DNA of 17,653 nt from Spirochaetia bacterium. GTDB taxonomy: Bacteria; Spirochaetota; Spirochaetia; Sphaerochaetales; Sphaerochaetaceae. The notes beneath the pieces were generated by a model. That model was not told the origin of the DNA. It made no database searches and saw only the letters and a program-made list of their open reading frames with translations. The translations under genes and the position numbers were made by a program. Location: contig CAAGIP010000197.1 of assembly GCA_900769955.1 (NCBI GenBank), positions 1 through 17,653 of the forward strand, read 5' to 3'. Below are positions 1 to 7,687 of the stretch, piece after piece; the stretch's first letter is position 1; each line of letters starts with the position of its first letter.

Positions 1-2
1 CA

Positions 3-110
3 ATTGCCCCACGATGCAACGCCATCTGCAAGTCCATAGAAGGAAACTGCAGGAATTAAAGGCAGGAGGTTGGAAGCCGTTAGTACTGCTGGGCAGTTGC
101 AAGCTGGCAC
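3..110 (+). pseudogene. possible remnant of a Cys-rich zinc-finger peptide
   Basis: Translating the plus strand from position 3 gives RCNAICKSIEGNCRN, a stop (TAA), RQEVGSR, a stop (TAG), then YCWAVAS. This spacing resembles small zinc fingers of the form RC-x-A-x-x-K-S-x-G-x-x-C-(K/R)-(R/N)...G-S-x-Y-C-W, but two stops interrupt it and the final His is missing. I infer a decayed fragment or the end of an upstream gene cut by the window edge. No family can be named, and the match may be chance. Confidence 0.2.
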
Positions 111-128
111 CCTTTAGGGTGGCGGTAG

Positions 129-956
129 TTGACTTCCTGTGACCTCTTTATTAAAAAGCATGCAGAGGTTCCCGTTCCTGCTGAGCATGAAAGCTTCTAT
201 TTTGTAAATGACAATGTCCCGTCATTCACCGATGCGGAGAAGAGCAGGGCTTTGGAAGGGTATTTCATTGAGCTTTCCGAGCTTGACTCTTATGGCCGTG
301 TCGGTGTAGCCATGGCCTGCTTCGACTACGCTCACATGCCTACTGAGGAAAGAGGCTCGCTTAAGACTAATCCCACGGGATGGGTGAATAAAAGATATGA
401 CAGTGCAATTGTTCCTGGTGGGTGGATTTATAACCGGTCTCACATTTTGGGTTATCAGCTCAGCGGGCTCAATGATGAGCCAAGGAATCTCATGACTGGA
501 ACAAGGAACTTCAATGCCGGTAAAGACTCGATGGTGACATTTGAGAATATGGTTGCTGATCACATGAAGGAACACAAGGATCACAGTGTGCTATACCGCG
601 TCACACCCGATTTCCATGGAAACAACCTGCTTGCCCACGGGGTTCAGATGGAGTCTGACTGCATCGACTGTGATGACAGTGCCGACTTCAACGTCTATAT
701 CCGCAATCAGCAGAAGGGAATCACAATCGATTACGCCACAGGTGATAACAGACTTTCCGGAAGTGACGTTGAAACGGAAAAGCCCGTGGCGGAGGATGAG
801 GCAACATATGTCCTGAATACCAGGTCACTTAAATTCCATTTTGTGAATGCATCATGCGCACCTGAGAAAACTTCCGCAAACTATAAGCTCACCGACCTTG
901 CCCGTGAGGATCTTATAATGGGAGGATATTCTCCCTGCGGAACCTGTAAGCCGTGA
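129..956 (+). CDS. DNA/RNA non-specific endonuclease (EndA/NucA-like) with C-terminal zinc-binding domain
   Basis: A sugar-non-specific metal-dependent nuclease of the Endonuclea_NS_2 type, 275 aa. The core runs from about residue 24 (FVNDNVPSFTD) to about 205 (TIDYATGD). Its active-site motif is NRSH at 102-105, with His105 the predicted general base, in place of the classical DRGH. Asn129 and Glu139-Asn140 (FENMVADH) follow in the ββα-metal region. Residues 227-275 form a small domain with His237, Cys243, Cys270 and Cys273 (ending CGTC), resembling the Ada-like zinc-binding tail seen on relatives. The only available start is a TTG directly after an in-frame TAG, without a convincing Shine-Dalgarno. 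The next Met (residue 62) lies inside the domain. Relatives usually carry a secretion signal or lipoprotein leader, and none is visible here, so the 5' end may be lost or frameshifted. The catalytic domain looks intact; substrate and location are inferred from family. Confidence 0.85.
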   Translation: MTSCDLFIKKHAEVPVPAEHESFYFVNDNVPSFTDAEKSRALEGYFIELSELDSYGRVGVAMACFDYAHMPTEERGSLKTNPTGWVNKRYDSAIVPGGWIYNRSHILGYQLSGLNDEPRNLMTGTRNFNAGKDSMVTFENMVADHMKEHKDHSVLYRVTPDFHGNNLLAHGVQMESDCIDCDDSADFNVYIRNQQKGITIDYATGDNRLSGSDVETEKPVAEDEATYVLNTRSLKFHFVNASCAPEKTSANYKLTDLAREDLIMGGYSPCGTCKP

Positions 957-964
957 GTTTTCCG

Positions 965-1002
965 GAGCCTCCTGATGTCCGGTCCGGAGGCTCTGTTTTC
1001 TT
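965..1002 (+). terminator. Rho-independent terminator of the endonuclease gene
   Basis: GAGCCTCC (965-972) pairs perfectly with GGAGGCTC (986-993) around a 13-nt loop. A T-rich tail (TGTTTTCTT, 994-1002) follows, and the hairpin starts 8 bases after the stop codon. It separates the endonuclease from the ABC operon. Confidence 0.85.
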
Positions 1003-1041
1003 CCTTGAAATATCAAGTCTGAAATTTGTCAAAAATTTTCC

Positions 1042-1070
1042 TTGCGCACTCGGAAAAGTGGTGATTTAAT
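1042..1070 (+). promoter_or_regulatory. predicted sigma-70 promoter of the ABC/FAD/LacI operon
   Basis: The -35 candidate is TTGCGC (1042-1047), followed by a 17-base spacer and a -10 candidate TTTAAT (1065-1070, five of six consensus bases). AT-rich sequence with two AAATTT repeats (1022-1027 and 1033-1038) lies upstream and could act as an UP element. Transcription would begin near 1077, inside the palindrome at 1073-1088. Identified by eye from consensus. Confidence 0.5.
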
Positions 1071-1072
1071 TA

Positions 1073-1088
1073 GATTAAACGTTTTATC
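1073..1088 (+). promoter_or_regulatory. LacI-family operator (CG-centred palindrome)
   Basis: GATTAAAC|GTTTTATC is a 16-bp palindrome with seven of eight pairs matched and a central CG, the typical architecture of LacI/GalR-family operators. It covers the predicted transcription start of the operon whose last gene encodes a LacI-type regulator. It is therefore the likely site of repression and autoregulation. Confidence 0.6.
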
Positions 1089-1107
1089 AAATCAAATGGA
1101 GGTTAAA

Positions 1108-2382
1108 ATGTTAAAAAAACTCACAGCTATTCTTCTAATCTCGGCACTTGTCCTTTCCGGACTTTTTGCCGCAGGCGCTAAGGAAGAGGCAACTCCTTCC
1201 GGTCCCGTATCGATCAAGATCGCTACCTGGACGAGCAACCAGTCTCAGCTTGATCTCCTTGGCTCTTTCGTTAAGGAGTTCGCGGAAAAAGAGGGTATTG
1301 AAATCAATGTTACCTTTGAATCCATTGCATTTGCCGAATACAACACAAAGCTCAGCCTTGAGCTCCAGGGCTCAGATGCCCCGGATGTATTCTGGGTACT
1401 TGAGACCAGTGCACCGGCCTTCATTCAGTCAGGTCTTCTTGCAGAACTTGACGGTGCAATGGCAGAGTACGATCCCGATGACTTCTCCAAGCCTGCAATG
1501 CAGCTCTGGCAGAAGGGCGGAAAGACATATGCCGTTCCTTTCTCAACAAGTCCCTTCTTCGTGATCTACAACGAGGATCTCTTCAGGGCCGCAGGTGTTG
1601 AAACGCCCTCAGAGCTCGCTGCAAAGGGTGAGTGGAACTGGGATGCCTTCAGAACTGCTTCAAAGAAGATTAAGGACGTTACCGGTATTTACGGCTACCA
1701 GACAGTTGACGGCGGCGGTTACAATGAGAGAATTCTCCACAACCTCTGTCCTATCATTCGTTCATACGGTGCTGATGTCTGGACATCCGACGGTGAAATC
1801 CTCATCAACTCACCTGAGTCTGTTGCAGCTGTCCAGCTCTTCCACGACATGCTCTACAAAGACGGCTCAGTCGTTCCTCCCGGAGACCAGAGTGACTTCT
1901 TCAGTGGCAATGCCGCAATGACGGTCGGTCAGGTTTCAAGAGTATCCAAGCTATCTTCCGCATCATTCGCATGGGGAATCGCTCCGATGCCTGCAGGTCC
2001 TGACGGTGATGTTCCAGTAATCGGACAGGCAGCAATCGGCGCATTCAGCAAGGGAAAGAACGTTGAAATAGCAAAGAAGCTTGTCTCATACATGACAAAC
2101 GAGGCATGCGTTAAGAGAATTGCAGGGATCTGGCCGCCTGCAAGAAAGAGTGTTCTCGAGTCAGAGGACTTCCTTACAAGCAATGCAGCCGTCAAGCCTG
2201 AGCAGATGGCAGCTGCAGTCGCAGCATCCATCAAAACAGGTAAGGTTCTTCCTTCACACGTCCAGTATCCTCAGATCGAGGTTGAGTCCAAGATCGTATG
2301 GGACAGACTCTGGAATGCCAATGCTGACGTCAAGGCAGTCCTTGATGACGTCGCAAAGGTCTATGCAAAGTACATCAAATAG
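1108..2382 (+). CDS. ABC transporter extracellular sugar-binding protein (family 1)
   Basis: Periplasmic binding component of a carbohydrate ABC importer, 424 aa, resembling the UgpB/MalE-type family 1 binding proteins. Residues 1-20 form a signal peptide (MLKKLTAILLISALVLSGLF), followed by AAGAKEE. There is no lipobox cysteine, so a soluble or signal-anchored protein is expected. After the leader come IKIATWTSNQ, then SDAPDVFWV and the ligand-cleft region YAVPFSTSPFFVIYNEDLF with Trp/Tyr-rich segments, all usual for this fold. The frame stays open upstream to a TTG at 1042, but ATG 1108 is chosen: GGAGG lies at 1098-1102 and the signal peptide begins there. It is the first gene of the operon, 21 bases before the first permease. 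The substrate cannot be read from sequence; a sugar, oligosaccharide or polyol is inferred from family. Confidence 0.9.
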   Translation: MLKKLTAILLISALVLSGLFAAGAKEEATPSGPVSIKIATWTSNQSQLDLLGSFVKEFAEKEGIEINVTFESIAFAEYNTKLSLELQGSDAPDVFWVLETSAPAFIQSGLLAELDGAMAEYDPDDFSKPAMQLWQKGGKTYAVPFSTSPFFVIYNEDLFRAAGVETPSELAAKGEWNWDAFRTASKKIKDVTGIYGYQTVDGGGYNERILHNLCPIIRSYGADVWTSDGEILINSPESVAAVQLFHDMLYKDGSVVPPGDQSDFFSGNAAMTVGQVSRVSKLSSASFAWGIAPMPAGPDGDVPVIGQAAIGAFSKGKNVEIAKKLVSYMTNEACVKRIAGIWPPARKSVLESEDFLTSNAAVKPEQMAAAVAASIKTGKVLPSHVQYPQIEVESKIVWDRLWNANADVKAVLDDVAKVYAKYIK

Positions 2383-2403
2383 TTAACGTAACAGGGGATG
2401 ATG

Positions 2404-3303
2404 ATGAAAAAACAGATTCATAAGCTTAATAAGGGTGAGGCATTGACGGGATATCTATTCATATTGCCTCAGATGATAGGACTTGCTGTCTTCGTCATCG
2501 TTCCCCTTGTAATGATCATTGCATACTCGTTTCAGAACAGGAACTTCCTGTTCGGTAATCTGGGGTTCAGCGGACTTGAGAACTACAGGATGCTCTTTTC
2601 CGATGAGATCTTCCTGATGACACTCAAGAACACGCTCATCTTCTCTCTCGGCGTAGTGCCTCTGAATCTAGTCCTTTCCCTTGCCCTGGCCCTGTTCCTT
2701 GCTGGCTCGGCAGGGGGAACCAGTGTGGTGCGCGGAGTCATATTCCTTCCCGTCATCACCAGCGGCGTCGCCTGGTCAATCGTATTCAAGTTCCTCCTGC
2801 AGGGAGGACCGACAGGCCCCATCAACAGCATACTGGCAATTTTCGGGATCGAAGGTCCGAACTGGCTCTTCGAGAAGGGCTGGGCAATGTTCAGCGTGGT
2901 CGTTGCCAGAGTGCTGAAGAATCTTGGCATGAACGTACTCATATTCATGGGTGCGGTCATGAACCTGCCACAGGATGTAATCGAGGCAGGAAAGATTGAC
3001 GGTGCTGGAAGGATGAAGCTTTTCACTAAAATAAAGCTTCCGCTCCTGATGCCCTCAATCCTGATGGTCATGATCGTAACGCTCATCGGCTCCATGAGAG
3101 TATTCGATACCATCAAGCTTATGACCGACGGAGGCCCTGAAGGCTCTACGATGGTACTTGTTTATTACATCTACCATCAGGCATTCAAGAGTTTCAACAT
3201 CGGTTATGCATCGACAATAGCGGTCGTGCTCTTCGTCATCGTTCTTATCCTGACCATACTCCAGTGGTCACTCAGAAAGAAGGCAGATTATTATGAGAAC
3301 TAA
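2404..3303 (+). CDS. ABC sugar transporter permease, MalF/UgpA type
   Basis: First inner-membrane permease of the importer, 299 aa, of the binding-protein-dependent transport family (PF00528). It starts with a hydrophobic segment (GYLFILPQMIGLAVFVIVPLV) and has about six membrane helices. The EAA loop that docks the ATPase is visible as EAGKIDGAGRMKLFTKIKLP. Three ATG codons stand in a row (2398, 2401, 2404). The AGGGG at 2393-2397 touches the first one and sits at workable distance only from the third, so MKKQIHKLN is preferred. The gene overlaps the next permease by 11 bases. No ATPase gene accompanies the pair, so a shared MsmX/UgpC-type ATPase elsewhere is inferred. Confidence 0.9.
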   Translation: MKKQIHKLNKGEALTGYLFILPQMIGLAVFVIVPLVMIIAYSFQNRNFLFGNLGFSGLENYRMLFSDEIFLMTLKNTLIFSLGVVPLNLVLSLALALFLAGSAGGTSVVRGVIFLPVITSGVAWSIVFKFLLQGGPTGPINSILAIFGIEGPNWLFEKGWAMFSVVVARVLKNLGMNVLIFMGAVMNLPQDVIEAGKIDGAGRMKLFTKIKLPLLMPSILMVMIVTLIGSMRVFDTIKLMTDGGPEGSTMVLVYYIYHQAFKSFNIGYASTIAVVLFVIVLILTILQWSLRKKADYYEN

Positions 3304-4126
3304 GAATACTGCGGTAAAGGTATTATACTATATTGCCATCGCACTGCTCTGTGCAGTGTTCATCTACCCATTCTGGTGGATGGTCGTCAACTCATTCAAC
3401 GACATCAACGACATATTCGGACCACCGACACTTCTTCCGAGGTCGTTCCAGTGGAGAAACTACGTTGAAATATTCACTGTCCAGCCCTTTGCCAGACAGT
3501 ACATGAACACAGTGCTTGTGGCTGTTGCCGGTACGGTCGGTAACCTGCTGGCATCATCACTTTCAGGTTATGCATTCGCACGTCTCCGCTTCCCGGGCCG
3601 CTCAGCGCTCTTCATCCTGCTGCTGACCGCACTGATGATGCCGATCGAGGTAACAATAGTTCCGATGTACTTCATGATGAGGGGAATAGGGTTAAGTGAT
3701 TCACTCTTTCCGCTGATTTTCATTCCGATGTTCTGTTCGCAGGGTGCCTTCTCAGCATTCATGCTCCGTCAGCACTATGTGACGGTACCGAAGGAATATG
3801 AGGAGGCAGCAAGGCTTGACGGGCTCTCCCCGATGGGAATCTACTTCAGGATCATGCTTCCCATTGCCGTTCCCGTATTAAGCTCCTGTGCGATTCTTGC
3901 ATTCCTGTCGGTGTGGAACATGTACCTGGAACCGCTTGTATTCATCAGCTCGGTTTCCAAGTACACCCTTCCCCTGGCACTTGCCAACTTCAATGACTCA
4001 TATGGTCTTCCCCAGTGGAACCTGCAGCTTGCCGCAACCACGCTGTCAGTCATCCCCGTCATGATCGTCTATCTGATTTTCCAGGAAAAAATCAGCAACG
4101 CCATGGTAAACTCAGGACTTAAGTAG
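3293..4126 (+). CDS. ABC sugar transporter permease, MalG/UgpE type
   Basis: Second inner-membrane permease, 277 aa. It has the MalG-type N-terminus (FIYPFWWMVVNSF), about six helices, and a clear EAA loop (EEAARLDGLSPMGIYFRIMLP) for contact with the ATPase. It begins inside the end of the previous gene (11-base overlap), indicating translational coupling and a heterodimeric channel. Its stop codon TAG overlaps the AGGAGG that serves the next gene. Length and motifs are normal for the family. Confidence 0.9.
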   Translation: MRTKNTAVKVLYYIAIALLCAVFIYPFWWMVVNSFNDINDIFGPPTLLPRSFQWRNYVEIFTVQPFARQYMNTVLVAVAGTVGNLLASSLSGYAFARLRFPGRSALFILLLTALMMPIEVTIVPMYFMMRGIGLSDSLFPLIFIPMFCSQGAFSAFMLRQHYVTVPKEYEEAARLDGLSPMGIYFRIMLPIAVPVLSSCAILAFLSVWNMYLEPLVFISSVSKYTLPLALANFNDSYGLPQWNLQLAATTLSVIPVMIVYLIFQEKISNAMVNSGLK

Positions 4127-4138
4127 GAGGATGGGAAA

Positions 4139-5488
4139 ATGACACTGAAGCATGATGTAGTGATTGTAGGCGGTGGAATTGCGGGCTCTCTTGCCGCCGT
4201 GGCCGCTGCCAGGAAGGGCGTGAGCACAATCGTCATTGAGGAAACCGGTCAGCTGGGAGGATCCCTCACTTCCAGCGGAACGGGACCCATGATGACGTTC
4301 CATGCCGGGGAAAAACAGGTTATCAGGGGCCTTGGGGAGGAGCTAATCTGCAGACTTATTGAAAAAGGACTTTCTCCCGGACATACGGTGGACAGCACCG
4401 GTTATACCTATACAGTCACTCCCTTCGATGCCGAAGGCATGAAACGTGAGCTTGAACTGATGATTCTTGAAGCGGGAGGTCACATTCTCTACCATGCAGT
4501 TCTGTCTGACGTACATGTTAATGGTGATCTTAAGAGCATCACGGTGCTGTGCTGCAGTCAGAAAATCACCGTGGAAGGAAAGGTCTTCATCGATGCCACG
4601 GGCGATGCTTCCCTCTGCCTGATGTCGGGTGTCGGAGTTGAGGTCGGAAGATCCAGGGATGGTAAGAACCAGCCGATGACAATGAACTTCCGCCTCAGCG
4701 GTGTGGACATTTCACTTATCCGGAAGCTGATGGAAGAGGATGTATCCATATTCCCGTTCCTGTCTCCTCATGAGAAGGGTTTTGAAAAGAAGGCCGTGAG
4801 ACTTTCGTGTTCCGGATTTCAGGATATCATGAAGAGAGGAATAGCAAGCGGAGAGCTGGACATAGACCGTGACATAGTCCTCTTCTTTGAGGATAACACT
4901 CCGGGAGAAGTCATTGTGAACATGACACGTGTTTCCGGTCTGTCGCCTGTCGACCCAATTGAGTTTTCACAAGCGGAGACTGAAGGACGCCGTCAGGTCT
5001 GGCTCATGTACTCCTACCTTAAAAAGAATATTCCCGGCTTCAGTGACAGCATACTGCTTTCCTCCGGACCCAGAATAGGAGTCCGAAGCTCAAGAAGAAT
5101 GAAGGGAGTCTATTCCATCACTGCAAGGGACATGATAGCTGAGACGAAATTCGATGACGGTATCGCATGCTGCGGCTATCCGATCGACATACACTCCGCT
5201 GACGGTACCGCCACCGATTCCACGTTTCTCCGTTACGGCGGATACTATTCGATTCCATACCGATGCTTGATTAATGAAAAAGTATCAAATATCATGGCTG
5301 CGGGAAGGGATGTCTCATCCGAATTCGAGGCAAATGGGTCTCTGAGAGTGAGTCCAAGCTGTACCGCACTGGGGCAGGCTGCGGGAACAGCTGCGGCACT
5401 CGCCGCACTGAAAGGTGTTTCACCGCTGGAAATTGACGTCCCTGAACTCAGGAAAATCCTGAGGGAAGATGGAGCGATAGTTGAATAG
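4139..5488 (+). CDS. FAD-dependent oxidoreductase (FAD_oxidored family)
   Basis: A cytoplasmic flavoprotein of 449 aa. The Rossmann motif GGGIAG (residues 11-16) and the acidic strand end (IVIEE) bind the FAD ADP moiety. GPMMTFHAG and VTPFDAEGMK follow, as in PF12831 proteins, then FIDATGDA. The C-terminal FAD-contact segment is AAGRDVSSEFEANGSLRVSP...LGQAAGTAAALA. AGGAGG (4125-4130), overlapping the permease stop, gives a normal 8-base spacing to ATG 4139. The operon position implies that it oxidises the imported compound or a derivative. No glycosidase, kinase or other dehydrogenase is present nearby, so reaction and electron acceptor are unknown. The family is often found next to ABC sugar importers, but its substrates are poorly defined. 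Confidence 0.85.
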   Translation: MTLKHDVVIVGGGIAGSLAAVAAARKGVSTIVIEETGQLGGSLTSSGTGPMMTFHAGEKQVIRGLGEELICRLIEKGLSPGHTVDSTGYTYTVTPFDAEGMKRELELMILEAGGHILYHAVLSDVHVNGDLKSITVLCCSQKITVEGKVFIDATGDASLCLMSGVGVEVGRSRDGKNQPMTMNFRLSGVDISLIRKLMEEDVSIFPFLSPHEKGFEKKAVRLSCSGFQDIMKRGIASGELDIDRDIVLFFEDNTPGEVIVNMTRVSGLSPVDPIEFSQAETEGRRQVWLMYSYLKKNIPGFSDSILLSSGPRIGVRSSRRMKGVYSITARDMIAETKFDDGIACCGYPIDIHSADGTATDSTFLRYGGYYSIPYRCLINEKVSNIMAAGRDVSSEFEANGSLRVSPSCTALGQAAGTAAALAALKGVSPLEIDVPELRKILREDGAIVE

Positions 5489-6470
5489 AAAGGTCACATT
5501 AAGGGAAGTAGCCACGCAGTCGGGCGTCTCGGCTGCCGTGGTTTCCGCTGTCCTGAACGGTAAGACTGATAAGATAAGAGTCTCTGAGGAGAAGAGAAAG
5601 CTTGTGCTTGAAACAGCGGAAAGGCTGGGGTATGTTCCTGACATTTCCGCTCAGAAGCTGAAGACAGGTGACAACCATCTCATTGCCACATTCACATATG
5701 AGAATATCTTTCCAGTGGAATCGAAGACGGAGTTCTACGACTTCTTCGTAGGCGTTCAGGAAGAGGCTGAGCGACAGGGCTATGACCTTATCATCCTCAA
5801 TAACTGGGGACGTGACACGGAAAGGACAGCCAGACTGAAGATTGCTTCCGGTGCCGTCATGATCGGTGTAAACCGTGATGTCGGACACATCTCATCGTTG
5901 GTCAGACAGCAGTTTCCACTCGTTTTCATCGGAAGAAGGGATATCGGTGTCAATCTTCCGCTTAACTGTGTGCTCTTTGATTACAGAAGCGGTATTGAGA
6001 GAATAATCGCAAGCCTTAAGCCTGTCCTTGGGAATAAAGGTATCTGCTATATCAAAACAGATGATGCAACAGAGCATGCCGTCGATAAATTCAATTCCAT
6101 TACCGACATCTGCTCAAGGGAGAATATCCCACTTGATACCATAATCTACTTTGATGGCGGAGAGGATGACATCCTTTCCGCAATTGAAGACAAAGGCACC
6201 GTGATCTTCGACCGCCTGTTCATGATTCCGGTATTTGCGCCACTGTTTGAGAAAAGTGGACTCGTTCCCGGAATCAACATATTCGGTGCAGTCCTGGAGG
6301 ATGACTGGATGGGTGTCAATCCTTACTGGACCAGCTGGGCAAACCGCAGACGTGATCTCGGGGCGCTTGCAGTGCGCAATCTCATATCCGTACTCAGGGG
6401 AGATGAAGAACCGCTTGAGAACATAGTTGACCTTGATCTCGTTGTCAGAAAAAGCTCCGCACCCATATGA
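5481..6470 (+). CDS. LacI-family transcriptional regulator
   Basis: A DNA-binding regulator of 329 aa. The N-terminal helix-turn-helix is VTLREVATQSGVSAAVVSAVLNG (about residues 5-27, quoted here as VTLREVATQSG then VSAAVVSAVLNG). It is followed by RVSEEKRKLVLETAERLGY and a hinge helix with the minor-groove leucine (ISAQKLK). The remainder is the periplasmic-binding-protein-like effector domain. The start is TTG 5481, overlapping the oxidoreductase gene by 8 bases, with GGAG at 5471-5474. No later start would keep the HTH. As the last gene of the unit it is probably cotranscribed with its targets and autoregulated through the palindrome at 1073-1088. The effector is presumably the transported compound or an oxidised product. 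Confidence 0.88.
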   Translation: MNRKVTLREVATQSGVSAAVVSAVLNGKTDKIRVSEEKRKLVLETAERLGYVPDISAQKLKTGDNHLIATFTYENIFPVESKTEFYDFFVGVQEEAERQGYDLIILNNWGRDTERTARLKIASGAVMIGVNRDVGHISSLVRQQFPLVFIGRRDIGVNLPLNCVLFDYRSGIERIIASLKPVLGNKGICYIKTDDATEHAVDKFNSITDICSRENIPLDTIIYFDGGEDDILSAIEDKGTVIFDRLFMIPVFAPLFEKSGLVPGINIFGAVLEDDWMGVNPYWTSWANRRRDLGALAVRNLISVLRGDEEPLENIVDLDLVVRKSSAPI

Positions 6471-6586
6471 AAGCTTACGTATGGTGCAACGTAACCGGAA
6501 AAAGCCCTGAAACAGCGGTTAATCTTTGTGCCTGTCTTTAAGTTTTTCCTTTTTCACTGCTATCATGATAAGTGAAGGAGGAAAGT

Positions 6587-7687
6587 GTGTTCACATTTTT
6601 CCATTTATCGGACATTCACATCGGAAAACGTCTTTTCGACTACGACATGAGCGATGACCACAGATATGTACTGTCGGAGATAGTAAGAGAGGCCGGGAAG
6701 AGGCATCCTGACTGCATCATAATTGCAGGGGATGTGTATGACAGGACCACTCCTTCCGAGGAGTCTGTCTCAATACTCAATGATTTTCTTTCCCGTCTCC
6801 ATGATCTAGAAATCCCTGTCTTTGTGATAAGCGGCAACCATGATCCGGAGGAAAGGCTTTCCTTTCTCAGGGATGTGGTTGCAAAACAGAACATATTCTT
6901 CTCACGAAGGTATAACGGCAGTGTTGAGAAGATATCGGTTAAAAATGCGGATATATACCTTCTTCCTTACATAAGGCCGGTAGATGTAAGAAAGTTTTTT
7001 CCTGATGAGGATATAAGGGATATCGGAAGCGCGGTGGAAAAAGCCATTTCGGATGTTCAACTCAGTAATGACCGGATTAACATAATGGTTTCCCATCAGT
7101 ATGTGTCAGGAGCCGTCCCGGGCGGCGGGGAGGAGCTGAATATCGGCGGTGAGTCCCCTGTATCCCCAAGTGTGTTTGAACGCTTTGACTATACCGCACT
7201 GGGACACATTCACTCCTCTCAGAGGGCGGGCTCTGAGAGAATAAGGTATTCAGGATCGGTTCTGAAATGCTCAGTGAAGGAGAGAGGGGAAAGGTCGTTT
7301 CTGTACGTAACGGTCGATGATGACAGAACAGTGACCTGTGAGGAATGTGTCCTGGAACCCCTTCATGACATTGTCATAAAGAGAGGCTTTTTTGATGACA
7401 TCATCAGGGAAAGCTCAGATGACTACATCTATGTGAAACTCCTGGACGGACAGCTGATCCCTGATGCGGCAAAGAGGCTCAGCGACCGCTATGAAAGGTT
7501 TCTTTCCCTTGAGTATGTCTCTGAAGGTGATGAGAATGATGAGATTTCACTTTTTACCTGTGAGGAGGAACATACTCCGATGGAGTATCTGGAGGAACTC
7601 TTCAGATCGGTTCTCTCAAAGGAGCTTTCCGATGACCAGAGGGCATGCGCGGAGAAGCTCATCAGTGAGATATGGGGGCAGGCATGA
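6587..7687 (+). CDS. sbcD: exonuclease SbcD (Mre11-type nuclease subunit)
   Basis: Nuclease subunit of the SbcCD complex, which cuts DNA hairpins and trims blocked double-strand ends using manganese; 366 aa. All five calcineurin-like phosphoesterase motifs are visible: HLSDIHIG (Asp9, His11), GDVYD (48-52), GNHD (83-86), VSHQYVSG, and GHIHSS. The frame opens at GTG 6572, but that codon precedes the ribosome-binding site. AAGGAGG lies at 6575-6581, so GTG 6587, five bases further on, is the start; the protein then begins MFTFFHLSD. The 3' end overlaps sbcC as ATGA, so the two subunits are translated together. Slightly shorter than many SbcD proteins, but no motif is missing. Confidence 0.95.
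   Translation: MFTFFHLSDIHIGKRLFDYDMSDDHRYVLSEIVREAGKRHPDCIIIAGDVYDRTTPSEESVSILNDFLSRLHDLEIPVFVISGNHDPEERLSFLRDVVAKQNIFFSRRYNGSVEKISVKNADIYLLPYIRPVDVRKFFPDEDIRDIGSAVEKAISDVQLSNDRINIMVSHQYVSGAVPGGGEELNIGGESPVSPSVFERFDYTALGHIHSSQRAGSERIRYSGSVLKCSVKERGERSFLYVTVDDDRTVTCEECVLEPLHDIVIKRGFFDDIIRESSDDYIYVKLLDGQLIPDAAKRLSDRYERFLSLEYVSEGDENDEISLFTCEEEHTPMEYLEELFRSVLSKELSDDQRACAEKLISEIWGQA

Noticed and set aside
6471..6586. AACCG/CGGTT (6492-6496 with 6515-6519) and TTACGT/ACGTAA hairpins after the LacI gene as terminators.
   Set aside because: Stems of five to six bases with long loops and no T-run; no terminator can be supported here.
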